NCBI GenBank assembly: GCA_934463345.1
Contig: CAKSJL010000002.1
Coordinates: 1-52,388 of the forward strand
Length of the DNA: 52,388 bases
DNA from: an uncultured Oscillospiraceae bacterium
GTDB taxonomy: Bacteria; Bacillota; Clostridia; Oscillospirales; Ruminococcaceae
Direction: 5' to 3'
Translations under genes and position numbers: made by a program
Part shown: positions 43,258 to 50,568 of the stretch, piece by piece
Layout: each line of letters begins with the position of its first letter
How positions within the stretch are numbered: position 1 is the first letter of the stretch
Notes under the pieces: generated by a model
Told to the model about the DNA's origin: nothing
What the model saw: the letters and a program-made list of their open reading frames with translations, nothing else
Database searches by the model: none

Positions 43258-44109
43258 ATGAACTTTTTGATGATTAATTCTATAAACAGCTATATAAAGA
43301 GTATTGATCTGAAAAGCAGATGGAAGCAGAAAAAGGAAAAATCCGACTTTTCAGCTGATTACACTCTTAATGAGACGCAGAGAAAAAACGAAGAATTCAA
43401 GAAGTCCTATATGGAGCAGAAAAAGAATGAGGATAAGGACGAAACGCTTTCTTCAATATATAATAAAATAAATATGGGTTCAAAGCTCACGCCGGACGAG
43501 ATGAAGTATTTACAGACTAAAAACCCGACGATGTATCAGAAGCTGAAAAATATTGAGCTTGAGAAAAAGAAGTATGAAGATGAACTGAAAAGGTGCAGGA
43601 CTAAAGAGGACGTTCAGAAGCTGAAATTTTCAAAAATAAGTGCGTCGATGTCTGCCATTAAGGCGGTTAAGGATAACCCTAACATACCGGAAAGCAAGAA
43701 GCTTGAGGTTGCGTCACAGGAACAGCGCAGACTGAATGAGCTTTCAAAGATCGAAGCCAAATTTGTTAAAAGCGGCGAGTATGCTAAGCTTCCATCGGAG
43801 GCAGAAAAGAAAAAGGCTGAGAATGATATTAAGAAGGCTGAAGAGAATCAGAGAGATAATTCTGTAAGAAAACCTGATAATAACAGCAAAGCTGAAGTTA
43901 GCAAAGAGCCGGAAACCGAGGATGAGACTAAGTCAGATACAGAGGTTAAGGCTGAAACGGTTAACAGCGAGACTAAAACAGTTGATGAGGCTGAGCAGAC
44001 TCCGGAAGCTAAAAAGGTTAAGCGTGCTAAGGCGAGAAAAGCATATAAGGCAGCTGATTCCGGAGAGAACGAGCTTAATGCGGCTGATCTGAAAAAAATT
44101 TCTGTCTGA
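43258..44109 (+). CDS. hypothetical charged coiled-coil protein
   Basis: 283 residues from ATG 43258, preceded by GAGGGGAGG; the frame is open further upstream only because it runs through repeat B. The beginning MNFLMINSINSYIKSIDLKSRW is mildly hydrophobic-amphipathic; no clear signal peptide. Residues 25-190 are Lys/Glu-rich helices with coiled-coil character and the phrase LTPDEMKYLQTKNPTMYQKL. Residues 190-265 are a low-complexity acidic/basic linker (repeats of 'ETKSDTEVKAE' type), and a short conserved-looking end ENELNAADLKKISV closes the protein. I do not recognise the family. Possibly a scaffold or nucleic-acid-binding protein; no function is claimed. Confidence 0.65.
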   Translation: MNFLMINSINSYIKSIDLKSRWKQKKEKSDFSADYTLNETQRKNEEFKKSYMEQKKNEDKDETLSSIYNKINMGSKLTPDEMKYLQTKNPTMYQKLKNIELEKKKYEDELKRCRTKEDVQKLKFSKISASMSAIKAVKDNPNIPESKKLEVASQEQRRLNELSKIEAKFVKSGEYAKLPSEAEKKKAENDIKKAEENQRDNSVRKPDNNSKAEVSKEPETEDETKSDTEVKAETVNSETKTVDEAEQTPEAKKVKRAKARKAYKAADSGENELNAADLKKISV

Positions 44110-44119
44110 TAAAAGGAGA

Positions 44120-44158
44120 GGGGACGCTCTGCAAACGCAGGGCATCCCCTTAATTGTT
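44120..44158. terminator. terminator between the coiled-coil gene and the GH44 gene
   Basis: GGGGACGCTCTGC (44120-44132) and GCAGGGCATCCCC (44137-44149) form a long stem with two weak pairs around an AAAC loop, followed by TTAATTGTTTT. Lies between two convergent genes. Confidence 0.8.
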
Positions 44159-44170
44159 TTATAAAGGTTC

Positions 44171-46468
44171 TTACTTATTAAGTATAAGTTTTCTTAAAGA
44201 AACAAGATCAAAGACGTTGACAGCATTGTCTGTGTTCATGTCTGAATTCTTTGCGCTGATATCAGTAGTTTTGCCTACAAGCCATTCTGAAAGAGCAACA
44301 ATATCACTGACGCTTATGCTTCCGTCCTTGTTGACATCTCCCAGCAGTTCCTTTTCGTTCTCTGTCGGGTCTGTAGGATTTGTATTGTCGTATTCATAGT
44401 AAAGTGTAACTGTTGAATAATTTACAACAACATCAGATCCGCCATCACCGTTTTTCTGGGAGTATTTCCACCAGTTTGGCTGCCATTGTGCGTTTTCATC
44501 CAGTACTGATGCAGTTACATTTTCCTTATTTGAATTTGTGAATTCATCGTCAAAAGGAACAGTAATTTCTGTCTGTCCGTTAGCGAAGTTTACGGACTTG
44601 AATCCCCAGAAGCTTGCGCCGCCGTCAGCAGGAGAGAGCTGCGAGAAGCACAGACCGCCGCCGCCGCTGTAGTATGTCGAACCCTCTGAAGAATAGCTGT
44701 TAACTCCGAATACTATCTTTTTGAGGTGCTCCTTATCACCGAGAGGAATGATATATGATCCGTCCTCAGCAGTTTTAAGCTCACTTACGTTATATGTTGT
44801 TTGCTTTTCAGTTATATCAGGCGCTTCGTATACCTTTGCGTCAGTCGGTTTGTCTGAAATTACAACATGGGCTGTTGAAAGAGGTGGAAGCTCAACTGTG
44901 ATCTCATCGCCGCTGAGGTTGTTCTGAACGTCAATAATGCGTATATCGCTGTGATCCTGTTCTACAGCGTAAACTACTGCGCTCTTATAATCGGACGAAG
45001 AACCGTTTATCTTGATTACAGCATTTTCAGAAGCCGTTTTGTCCTTGTTTGAAAGAACAACGCCGACATTTGAATCGTCATTTCCGTCAATAGCTGCGAA
45101 TGCTGCTGACTTTGAAAGATCGTCTGTTTTTGTTTCAACAAGTGTATCGCCGAAATCCGAACCTTTTCCGTCATAGTTTGTGTAAAGGTTTATTGCAGAT
45201 TCAACATAAGGACAGTCAGGAAGAGTTCCCCAGTAGGTTGCAAAGTAAACGCCGTTTTCAGCAAATGCACCGAGCGCTTCTGTTTCTGCAATAGCTGAAA
45301 TTACGTTTTTACCTGTTACCTTTTCATTTGAAATATCAGCCAGATTGTATTCTGAAATTGCAATTTTTGTTCCCGGATAGTACTTGTCAATTGATTTCTG
45401 AATGTTAGGAAGCAGTGGGAAGTACTTTCCGAAGTATGGCTGAAGCCAGCTGTTTTCAACATAATTTTCATCGTAGAGGCTTCTTGCTGCCTGAAGCTTT
45501 CCGTCATCTGTCGAGCAGTCCTGTGAATAGTAGTGAACGTCTACAACGTCAAGAAGTCTTTTTCCTGATTCCTTTTCGGCATTTGCCATGCTTTCAAGAT
45601 AATAATCAAGATACCAGTTATAATTTCCCTTTATGCTTTCCCACTTGGCGTCAGTGAAATTTTCCGAAGTTCCAGCCTGAATACATGGCAGCATTCCCCA
45701 TAGAGCCGGACCGTATACCTCGGCGTTCGGGTCAAGCTCCTTTACAACCTTGGCAAGCTCTATTGATTTTTCAATAAGCTCATCAGCTGTACACTCTTCC
45801 GGATGATTGTATGGGTGAGTATCGTTCCACAAAAACGGTTCGTTGTCGAGGCTGTAGCCCTGAATACCGGTCGAGGTTGTTGAATCGCCGAGATTTTTTA
45901 TAAGGTAGTTCACATACTCATCCATGTAAACCTTATTGTCAGTGAGGTCTGGTTCTGACAGAAGGTCAGAGCCTTTTCTGAAAACTACTTCGAGCCATCT
46001 GTCAGACGGAGCTGCGGAGGTTACTGCTCCGAGCTTGTCGGCAGCAACATAGCCAGCCATCTGGAGCGTTGTGATCTTATATGGGACATTGTATTGTGTA
46101 CATTCCTTTGAAAGCTGTTTTGCTGCGGCAGCAGGGCCGTTTGTGACATCACCGATGTTTGTATCAGAGCTGTTCATCCAGTCCTCGCCGGCATTTGACC
46201 AGTTTGTCTCCCAATTATATCCTGTATAACGGTTTCCGCCCTGTCTTACTGCATTGACTGTTACATTTTTGTAATTGTTTACATTGCCATACTGGTTTAT
46301 ACCATAAATGTATGGGCTTATTTCCTTTTTTTCACCGGTCAGATCAACAGAAATGTTCATGCTGTACGATCCGGCTGAACCCTCTGCAATTGCCGGTACC
46401 GGCTGAGCGATACATGCAATTGACATTATGGCAGCAATAAATCCGGCAAACTTGCGGTTTAAATACAT
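44171..46468 (-). CDS. GH44 endoglucanase/xyloglucanase with CBM-like domain and dockerin
   Basis: 765 residues; ATG at 46466-46468, GAGGAGG upstream; the frame is open further upstream through hairpin repeat C and is rejected. Signal peptide 1-28 (...PVPAIA). GH44 catalytic region about 36-545: ISPYIYGINQYGN (50-62), RQGGNRYTGYNWETNWSNAG (75-94), acid/base Glu210 in SLDNEPFLW, nucleophile Glu373 in IAISEYNLA. GH44 enzymes cut cellulose, xyloglucan and related beta-1,4-glucans with retention. A second domain (about 555-693) ending in YSTVTLYYEYD looks like a carbohydrate-binding module of the kind seen in ruminococcal GH44 proteins. A short Thr/Pro linker leads to a dockerin (708-765) with two calcium loops, GDVNKDGSISVSDIVALSEWL and DMNTDNAVNVFDLVSL. 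Confidence 0.93.
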   Translation of the reverse strand: MYLNRKFAGFIAAIMSIACIAQPVPAIAEGSAGSYSMNISVDLTGEKKEISPYIYGINQYGNVNNYKNVTVNAVRQGGNRYTGYNWETNWSNAGEDWMNSSDTNIGDVTNGPAAAAKQLSKECTQYNVPYKITTLQMAGYVAADKLGAVTSAAPSDRWLEVVFRKGSDLLSEPDLTDNKVYMDEYVNYLIKNLGDSTTSTGIQGYSLDNEPFLWNDTHPYNHPEECTADELIEKSIELAKVVKELDPNAEVYGPALWGMLPCIQAGTSENFTDAKWESIKGNYNWYLDYYLESMANAEKESGKRLLDVVDVHYYSQDCSTDDGKLQAARSLYDENYVENSWLQPYFGKYFPLLPNIQKSIDKYYPGTKIAISEYNLADISNEKVTGKNVISAIAETEALGAFAENGVYFATYWGTLPDCPYVESAINLYTNYDGKGSDFGDTLVETKTDDLSKSAAFAAIDGNDDSNVGVVLSNKDKTASENAVIKINGSSSDYKSAVVYAVEQDHSDIRIIDVQNNLSGDEITVELPPLSTAHVVISDKPTDAKVYEAPDITEKQTTYNVSELKTAEDGSYIIPLGDKEHLKKIVFGVNSYSSEGSTYYSGGGGLCFSQLSPADGGASFWGFKSVNFANGQTEITVPFDDEFTNSNKENVTASVLDENAQWQPNWWKYSQKNGDGGSDVVVNYSTVTLYYEYDNTNPTDPTENEKELLGDVNKDGSISVSDIVALSEWLVGKTTDISAKNSDMNTDNAVNVFDLVSLRKLILNK

Positions 46469-46492
46469 AACCTTGCTTTCCTCCTCAAAATA

Positions 46493-46532
46493 AGAACATG
46501 CCCGCACACATTTTCTATGTGGACAGGGTTCT
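46493..46532. repeat. hairpin repeat C, upstream of the GH44 ribosome binding site
   Basis: AGAACATGCCCGCACACA (46493-46510), loop, TATGTGGACAGGGTTCT (46516-46532): an imperfect hairpin in the GH44 leader. On the minus strand it starts AGAACCCTGTCCACATA, close to the ends of repeats A and B, and ends six bases before the GAGGAGG ribosome binding site. Confidence 0.6.
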
Positions 46533-46633
46533 AAAAACAAATAAGCTTTAACGTACCTGATAAACGCTGTACAACGACCAGAAAGGAATGCGCAGAAGTT
46601 CCTGACGGTCACTGTACAGGCTTTCATGTTCAG

Positions 46634-46642
46634 AGTATAGCA
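46634..46642 (-). promoter_or_regulatory. extended -10 promoter of the GH44 gene
   Basis: Minus strand TGCTATACT: an extended -10 element without a good -35 box. It would give a leader of about 160 bases containing hairpin repeat C. Confidence 0.5.
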
Positions 46643-46871
46643 CATAAACCTTGAAAAATTCTTAATGCATTGCCATATAATTAATGTTTTACGCCTTTAT
46701 TGCACATATAATTGCAGATTTCTCGTCATATTGCACAAAAATTTCTTGACATTTGTCAGTATTGCAATAATTTTTTGTGCAGTCTGCTATAAAATCTGAC
46801 TTATTTGAAATAATAAGAAATTATAGTAAAAAATAATGGACGACCATTAGAAACCATTTAAGCTTTTTATT
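46643..46871. other. AT-rich spacer between the alcohol dehydrogenase and GH44 genes
   Basis: No gene seen. Near 46835-46860 the minus strand has a small AATGG-TCGT-CCATT hairpin followed by ATTTTTT, a possible weak terminator for the dehydrogenase operon. Confidence 0.4.
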
Positions 46872-48041
46872 TTAGCCCATAGCTTCTTTCAGTATCTTTA
46901 CAACATCTTCATGAGTCAGAACCTTATAACCGCCTTCGTTAAGGAATGTTGCGTCGGCAATTCCCTCAAGCATATCGTCTGTTGCGCCAAGATCCTTTAT
47001 ATTCATGACAAGTCCCAGCTTTTTCATATAGCTTTCCATTCTGTCAAGACCTTCGGCAGCAATCTGTTCGTCAGTTTTGCCTTCTTCGGAAACATTCCAT
47101 ACGTTAACAGCATATCTTCTGAATTTTTTCAGACCATAAGGCATGATATATCTGTAGTACGGAAGCGAAACAGCTGCAAGAGTCATTCCATGAGTTGCGT
47201 CAGTATAAGCTCCGACTGCCTGTCCGATCATATGGACCTCCCAGTCAGTCGCCTTGCCTTTTGCAACGAAAGTATTCAGCGCCCAGGTTGCAGTCCACAT
47301 AATATTGCTTCTTGCTTCGTAATCTGTCGGATTTTCAGCAGCGATCTGTGAGCTGTGGATAAGTGATCTCAGCAGACCTTCCATTATATAATCTGAGGTG
47401 TTGTCATCATCTCCGGAGAAATACTGTTCCAGAATGTGTGACATAATATCAAAAATTCCTGCAATCATCTGGTATTTCGGAAGTGTGAATGTGAAAACCG
47501 GATTTAATATTGAAAATTTCGGCATTACCTCTTCTCCGAAAACATGACCAATTTTAAGCTTTTTTTCGTGATTTGTGATAACAGAGCCGCCATTCATCTC
47601 CGAGCCTGTACCTACCATTGTCAGAACGCAGCCAACAGGAATGATTTTGTTGTCCGGTTCTTCAAATCTTATAAAAAATTTCTCCCATGGATCTTCGTCG
47701 CAGTATGCTGAAACTGAAACTGCCTTTGAATAGTCGCATACAGAGCCGCCGCCTAAAGCGAGAATAAAATCAGCATTTCCTTTTCTTGCCCTTTCACAGC
47801 CCTCATAGAGCTTTTCAACTGTCGGGTTAGGCATAACGCCTGCATCCTCAATTATATTTTTTCCGCATTCCTTTAAAATAGCAGTCACCTTATCGTAAAT
47901 GCCATTTTTCTTTACAGAACCTCCGCCGTAAACTAAAAGAACATTTTGACCGTACTTTGGAAGCTCCTCACGAAGACCGTTTAATGCATCCTCTCCGAAA
48001 TAAAGCTTTGTCGGATTTGAATAAGTGAAATTACCAAGCAT
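46872..48041 (-). CDS. iron-containing alcohol dehydrogenase (butanol dehydrogenase / YqhD-like)
   Basis: 389 residues; last gene of the MerR operon. NAD(P)H-dependent reduction of aldehydes to alcohols. Nucleotide-binding GGGSVKKNGIYDKV and LALGGGSVCDYSKA (about 93-106), VGTGSEMNGGSVIT, and the metal region GIFDIMSHILEQYF (Asp and first His). The position that normally holds the next metal-ligand His (M-I-x-H in YqhD) reads MIGQAVGAYTDATHGMTL here, with Gln in place of His; the last His (ATHG) is present. The nucleotide motif suggests NADPH preference, uncertain. Probably detoxifies aldehydes together with the upstream flavodoxin and CMD-cupin proteins. Confidence 0.9.
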   Translation of the reverse strand: MLGNFTYSNPTKLYFGEDALNGLREELPKYGQNVLLVYGGGSVKKNGIYDKVTAILKECGKNIIEDAGVMPNPTVEKLYEGCERARKGNADFILALGGGSVCDYSKAVSVSAYCDEDPWEKFFIRFEEPDNKIIPVGCVLTMVGTGSEMNGGSVITNHEKKLKIGHVFGEEVMPKFSILNPVFTFTLPKYQMIAGIFDIMSHILEQYFSGDDDNTSDYIMEGLLRSLIHSSQIAAENPTDYEARSNIMWTATWALNTFVAKGKATDWEVHMIGQAVGAYTDATHGMTLAAVSLPYYRYIMPYGLKKFRRYAVNVWNVSEEGKTDEQIAAEGLDRMESYMKKLGLVMNIKDLGATDDMLEGIADATFLNEGGYKVLTHEDVVKILKEAMG

Positions 48042-48057
48042 AATATTATCTCCTTTA

Positions 48058-48534
48058 TCAGATGTTTTCAGCCCATGATTTTAGTTCGTCTGTGCTTATA
48101 TGTCCGTTTAAAAGTCTGCCTTCCTTAATAACGGCAGAACCGGAAACACTGCCCTTTAATGCATCTACAGTTTTTCCGAATCCGCTTCCGCCGGATGTTG
48201 CAAACAGTATTATCTTCTTACCGGAAAAATCATAGCTTTCCAGAAATGTATTTATTATTGTTGGTGCAACATACCACCAGATAGGGAATCCAACAAATAC
48301 AGTGTCATAATCAGCCATATTTTCGCACTTATCTGCAATTTCAGGTCTGGAGCTTTTATCGCTCATTTCAACGCTGCTGCGGCTTTTCTTATCCATCCAG
48401 TCCAGATCCTGTTTTGTGTAAGGAACTTTTGGTTTTATTTCAAACAGATCAGCGTTTGCTGCATCTGCAAGTATTTTTGCGGCATTTTCAGTAACACCGC
48501 TTGCTGAAAAGTAAGCTACTAATTTTTTTGACAT
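48058..48534 (-). CDS. flavodoxin
   Basis: 158 residues, three bases after the CMD-cupin gene (minus strand). Short-chain flavodoxin fold binding FMN: the phosphate loop is FSASGVTENAAK (about 9-20), FVGFPIWWYVAPTIINTFLE carries the isoalloxazine-binding Trp/Tyr, and FATSGGSGFGKTVDAL is the second FMN loop. Long flavodoxin-like proteins of this type often accompany aldehyde- or alcohol-metabolising enzymes under MerR control. Confidence 0.9.
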   Translation of the reverse strand: MSKKLVAYFSASGVTENAAKILADAANADLFEIKPKVPYTKQDLDWMDKKSRSSVEMSDKSSRPEIADKCENMADYDTVFVGFPIWWYVAPTIINTFLESYDFSGKKIILFATSGGSGFGKTVDALKGSVSGSAVIKEGRLLNGHISTDELKSWAENI

Positions 48535-48536
48535 AA

Positions 48537-49277
48537 TTAACCCTCCAGATTATTGTATATTTCATCAGTTACCGGTTCAAGCCACTCATTTGAAGTATTT
48601 TCACCCGGACATTCAACTGCCAGATGACTGAACCAGCAGCCAGCTTTTGCGCCATGCCAGTGTTTTACTTCCGCAGGAATCGTAACAACATCACCAGGTT
48701 TAAGGCTTTGTGCCGGTTTTCCTTCCTCCTGATACCAACCCTCGCCGTCAACGCAGACAAGAAGCTGTCCACCGCCTTTTGAAGCATGGTGTATATGCCA
48801 GTTATTGCGGCAGCCTGGCTCGAATGTTACATTTGCGATAAATACAGTTTTTGACGGATCTGTCAGCGGTTTTAGATAGCTTTTGCCAATAAAATATGCC
48901 GCATAAGCGTCATTAGGCTCGCCCATTCCGAAAAATCCGCCATGTTCCTCTTCGCAGGCTTCGCTGTACAACTCTTTAGCCATGTTAAAGGCTGCCCATG
49001 CGTTGGGCCATCCGGCATAAAATGCGAGATGTGTCAGTATCTCAGCCATTTCAGTTTTTGTGACACCGTTTTGTTTTGCGGTTGTGAGATGATATTTAAG
49101 GGAACTGTCAGTGATTCCCTTGCTGATAAGCGCTGTGATCGTTACGATTGATCTTGTTTTCAGCGAAAGCTTATCTTCTCTTGACCACACTTCTCCAAAC
49201 AGAACATCGTCATTAAGCTCTGCGAATTTCGGGGCAAATTCTCCAAGACTGTTTCTTCCAGCTGTTTGCTTTACCAT
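48537..49277 (-). CDS. carboxymuconolactone decarboxylase-like / cupin fusion protein
   Basis: 246 residues from ATG 49275-49277 (GAGGTG upstream; a GTG nine bases earlier is possible). Two domains: an AhpD/CMD-like alpha domain (about 25-110) with LSLKTRSIVTITALIS and EMAEILTHLAFYAGWPNAWAAF, lacking the CxxC of AhpD peroxidases; and a cupin barrel (about 135-235) with FEPGCRNNWHIHHASKGGGQLLVCVDGEGWYQ and KPGDVVTIPAEVKHWHGAK, carrying the usual His metal ligands. Such fusions are common in clostridial MerR-controlled operons with iron alcohol dehydrogenases; the reaction is not known. Confidence 0.88.
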   Translation of the reverse strand: MVKQTAGRNSLGEFAPKFAELNDDVLFGEVWSREDKLSLKTRSIVTITALISKGITDSSLKYHLTTAKQNGVTKTEMAEILTHLAFYAGWPNAWAAFNMAKELYSEACEEEHGGFFGMGEPNDAYAAYFIGKSYLKPLTDPSKTVFIANVTFEPGCRNNWHIHHASKGGGQLLVCVDGEGWYQEEGKPAQSLKPGDVVTIPAEVKHWHGAKAGCWFSHLAVECPGENTSNEWLEPVTDEIYNNLEG

Positions 49278-49307
49278 TTTTAACACCTCTGTAATTATAT
49301 AATATAG

Positions 49308-49712
49308 CTATTTACACTGCTTATTATCGTCATTTTCATCTGTCCATGTAAGCTTTCCGGTCTTTACGGCTATCTCATAGCGCCCTATTTTATAATTTAG
49401 GCGATTAAGGGTTGAATCAATTTTGTTTTTCTGTTCCAGGAGTGCTTCTCTCTGTTCAGACAGAAGCTGAAGCCTTGCTGGAATAGTTTCATCGCCCATC
49501 TGTGTAAGCTTAACATATTCAATCATTGCTTCAACGGGAAGTCCGGCGTTTCTCATGCACATTGCAAGCTCGACCCACTGAATGTCTGTGTTCTGATAAT
49601 TACGGATACCGCTGTGGGTTCGTGTTACCGGCGGTATCATTCCGACACGCTCATAGTAGCGGAGAGTATCCTGTGAAATGCCGAATTTTTCGCTTACTTC
49701 CTTGATAGTCAT
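49308..49712 (-). CDS. MerR-family transcriptional regulator (AdhR-like)
   Basis: 134 residues from ATG 49710-49712, preceded by GGAGGTGATCAT. MerR helix-turn-helix: TIKEVSEKFGISQDTLRYYERVGMIPPVTRT (about 2-32), wing NYQNTDIQWVELAMCMRNAGLPVEAM, then a long dimerisation helix and a short effector tail without the multiple Cys of metal sensors. Resembles AdhR, which responds to aldehydes in B. subtilis and activates adhA-type genes. First gene of the operon with the CMD-cupin protein, flavodoxin and alcohol dehydrogenase, and transcribed from a MerR-type promoter, so probably self-regulated. Confidence 0.9.
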   Translation of the reverse strand: MTIKEVSEKFGISQDTLRYYERVGMIPPVTRTHSGIRNYQNTDIQWVELAMCMRNAGLPVEAMIEYVKLTQMGDETIPARLQLLSEQREALLEQKNKIDSTLNRLNYKIGRYEIAVKTGKLTWTDENDDNKQCK

Positions 49713-49742
49713 ATGATCACCTCCGTTTGCTTTGCTGATGTT

Positions 49743-49773
49743 ATTATAGTCCCTGGAGCACACTCCAAGTCAA
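49743..49773 (-). promoter_or_regulatory. MerR-type promoter with 19-base spacer and operator
   Basis: Minus strand TTGACT (49768-49773), 19-base spacer, TATAAT (49743-49748). The spacer contains the inverted repeat TGGAG-TGTG-CTCCA (49754-49767). An over-long spacer filled by a dyad is the hallmark of promoters that MerR regulators activate by untwisting DNA. Confidence 0.88.
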
Positions 49774-49863
49774 GAGAATATTTTGGATTTCTGCATAATG
49801 CACAATAGCAATGGTTTATTTTGTGCATAATTACAAATGCAAAATTACTCATAAATCAAAAAC

Positions 49864-49898
49864 AAGGGATGCCTGCAAAACAGAACATCCCTTTTTAA
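49864..49898. terminator. terminator downstream of the HD-domain gene
   Basis: AAGGGATG (49864-49871) and CATCCCTT (49886-49893) with an inner CTG/CAG helix; T runs on both strands. Confidence 0.8.
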
Positions 49899-49906
49899 AA
49901 TGTTTT

Positions 49907-50404
49907 TTACTTTTTGTGTCTGAACCTGCTTTTCAGTTTCTGATACTTTGGAGAAAGAAATTCCAGTATTGCACAGTATTTGTCTACAAAAACGATTACA
50001 TAGCTTTCCTTATATTTTGGAACACGTTTTATTGATATCGGCCACATATGCTTTTCAATAATATCTGACTCAAGCTGATCAATATAAAACTGCTCCCTTG
50101 CATTCTGAACAGCTATTTCAGGGTGTTTTGCACAATGTGATTTATGTTCAGAATCCTTTCGGTCATAATAAAACATATCATGCATAAGGCCTGCCCTTGC
50201 GGCAGAAACGGCGTTCCAGTGAAAAAAACTGCATACAACATAATTATAATAAGAAACGTTCAGACTGTGCTGAAGTCTTGTTGTATATATGTGGTGCTTG
50301 TAATTGCCAAGCTTTTGTATCTCTTCATTTTCAAGTATATCTGAAATACAGGCGTAAAACGGCAGTTCGTAAAGGTTTTTCTTTGAACCGACTGCTCTTA
50401 TCAT
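49907..50404 (-). CDS. HD-domain protein (putative phosphohydrolase)
   Basis: 165 residues; ATG 50402-50404 with AGAGGTGATCAG upstream. The HD signature is spread over LQHSLNVSYYNYVV (first His) and ARAGLMHDMFYYD (His-Asp), followed by HPEIAVQNAREQF and DIIEKHMWPIS. Small HD proteins of this type are common in clostridia; substrate unknown. Single-gene unit with its own promoter and terminator. Confidence 0.8.
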   Translation of the reverse strand: MIRAVGSKKNLYELPFYACISDILENEEIQKLGNYKHHIYTTRLQHSLNVSYYNYVVCSFFHWNAVSAARAGLMHDMFYYDRKDSEHKSHCAKHPEIAVQNAREQFYIDQLESDIIEKHMWPISIKRVPKYKESYVIVFVDKYCAILEFLSPKYQKLKSRFRHKK

Positions 50405-50436
50405 CTGATCACCTCTTTGAAAAATCCTGCAACATT

Positions 50437-50465
50437 ATTATATGTCATAATATAAGCAAAGTCAA
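50437..50465 (-). promoter_or_regulatory. promoter of the HD-domain gene
   Basis: Minus strand TTGACT (50460-50465), 17 bases, TATAAT (50437-50442). Confidence 0.8.
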
Positions 50466-50521
50466 TGGTATATTATAGGTGAATTTGTCGTATATATAAA
50501 TGATGTGTATTAAGGCATAAA

Positions 50522-50557
50522 AAATGCTTCTGAACCATTCGATTCAAAAGCATTTTT
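50522..50557 (-). terminator. terminator of the decarboxylase operon
   Basis: AAATGCTTCTGAA (50522-50534) and TTCAAAAGCATTT (50543-50555) form a stem with one mismatch around an 8-base loop; T run on the minus strand after the stem. Confidence 0.8.
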
Positions 50558-50568
50558 AAGTATTAAAA

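Noticed and set aside
46746..46751. Plus-strand TTGACA with AT-rich DNA downstream
   Set aside because: No fitting -10 box at 16-18 bases and no plus-strand gene follows.
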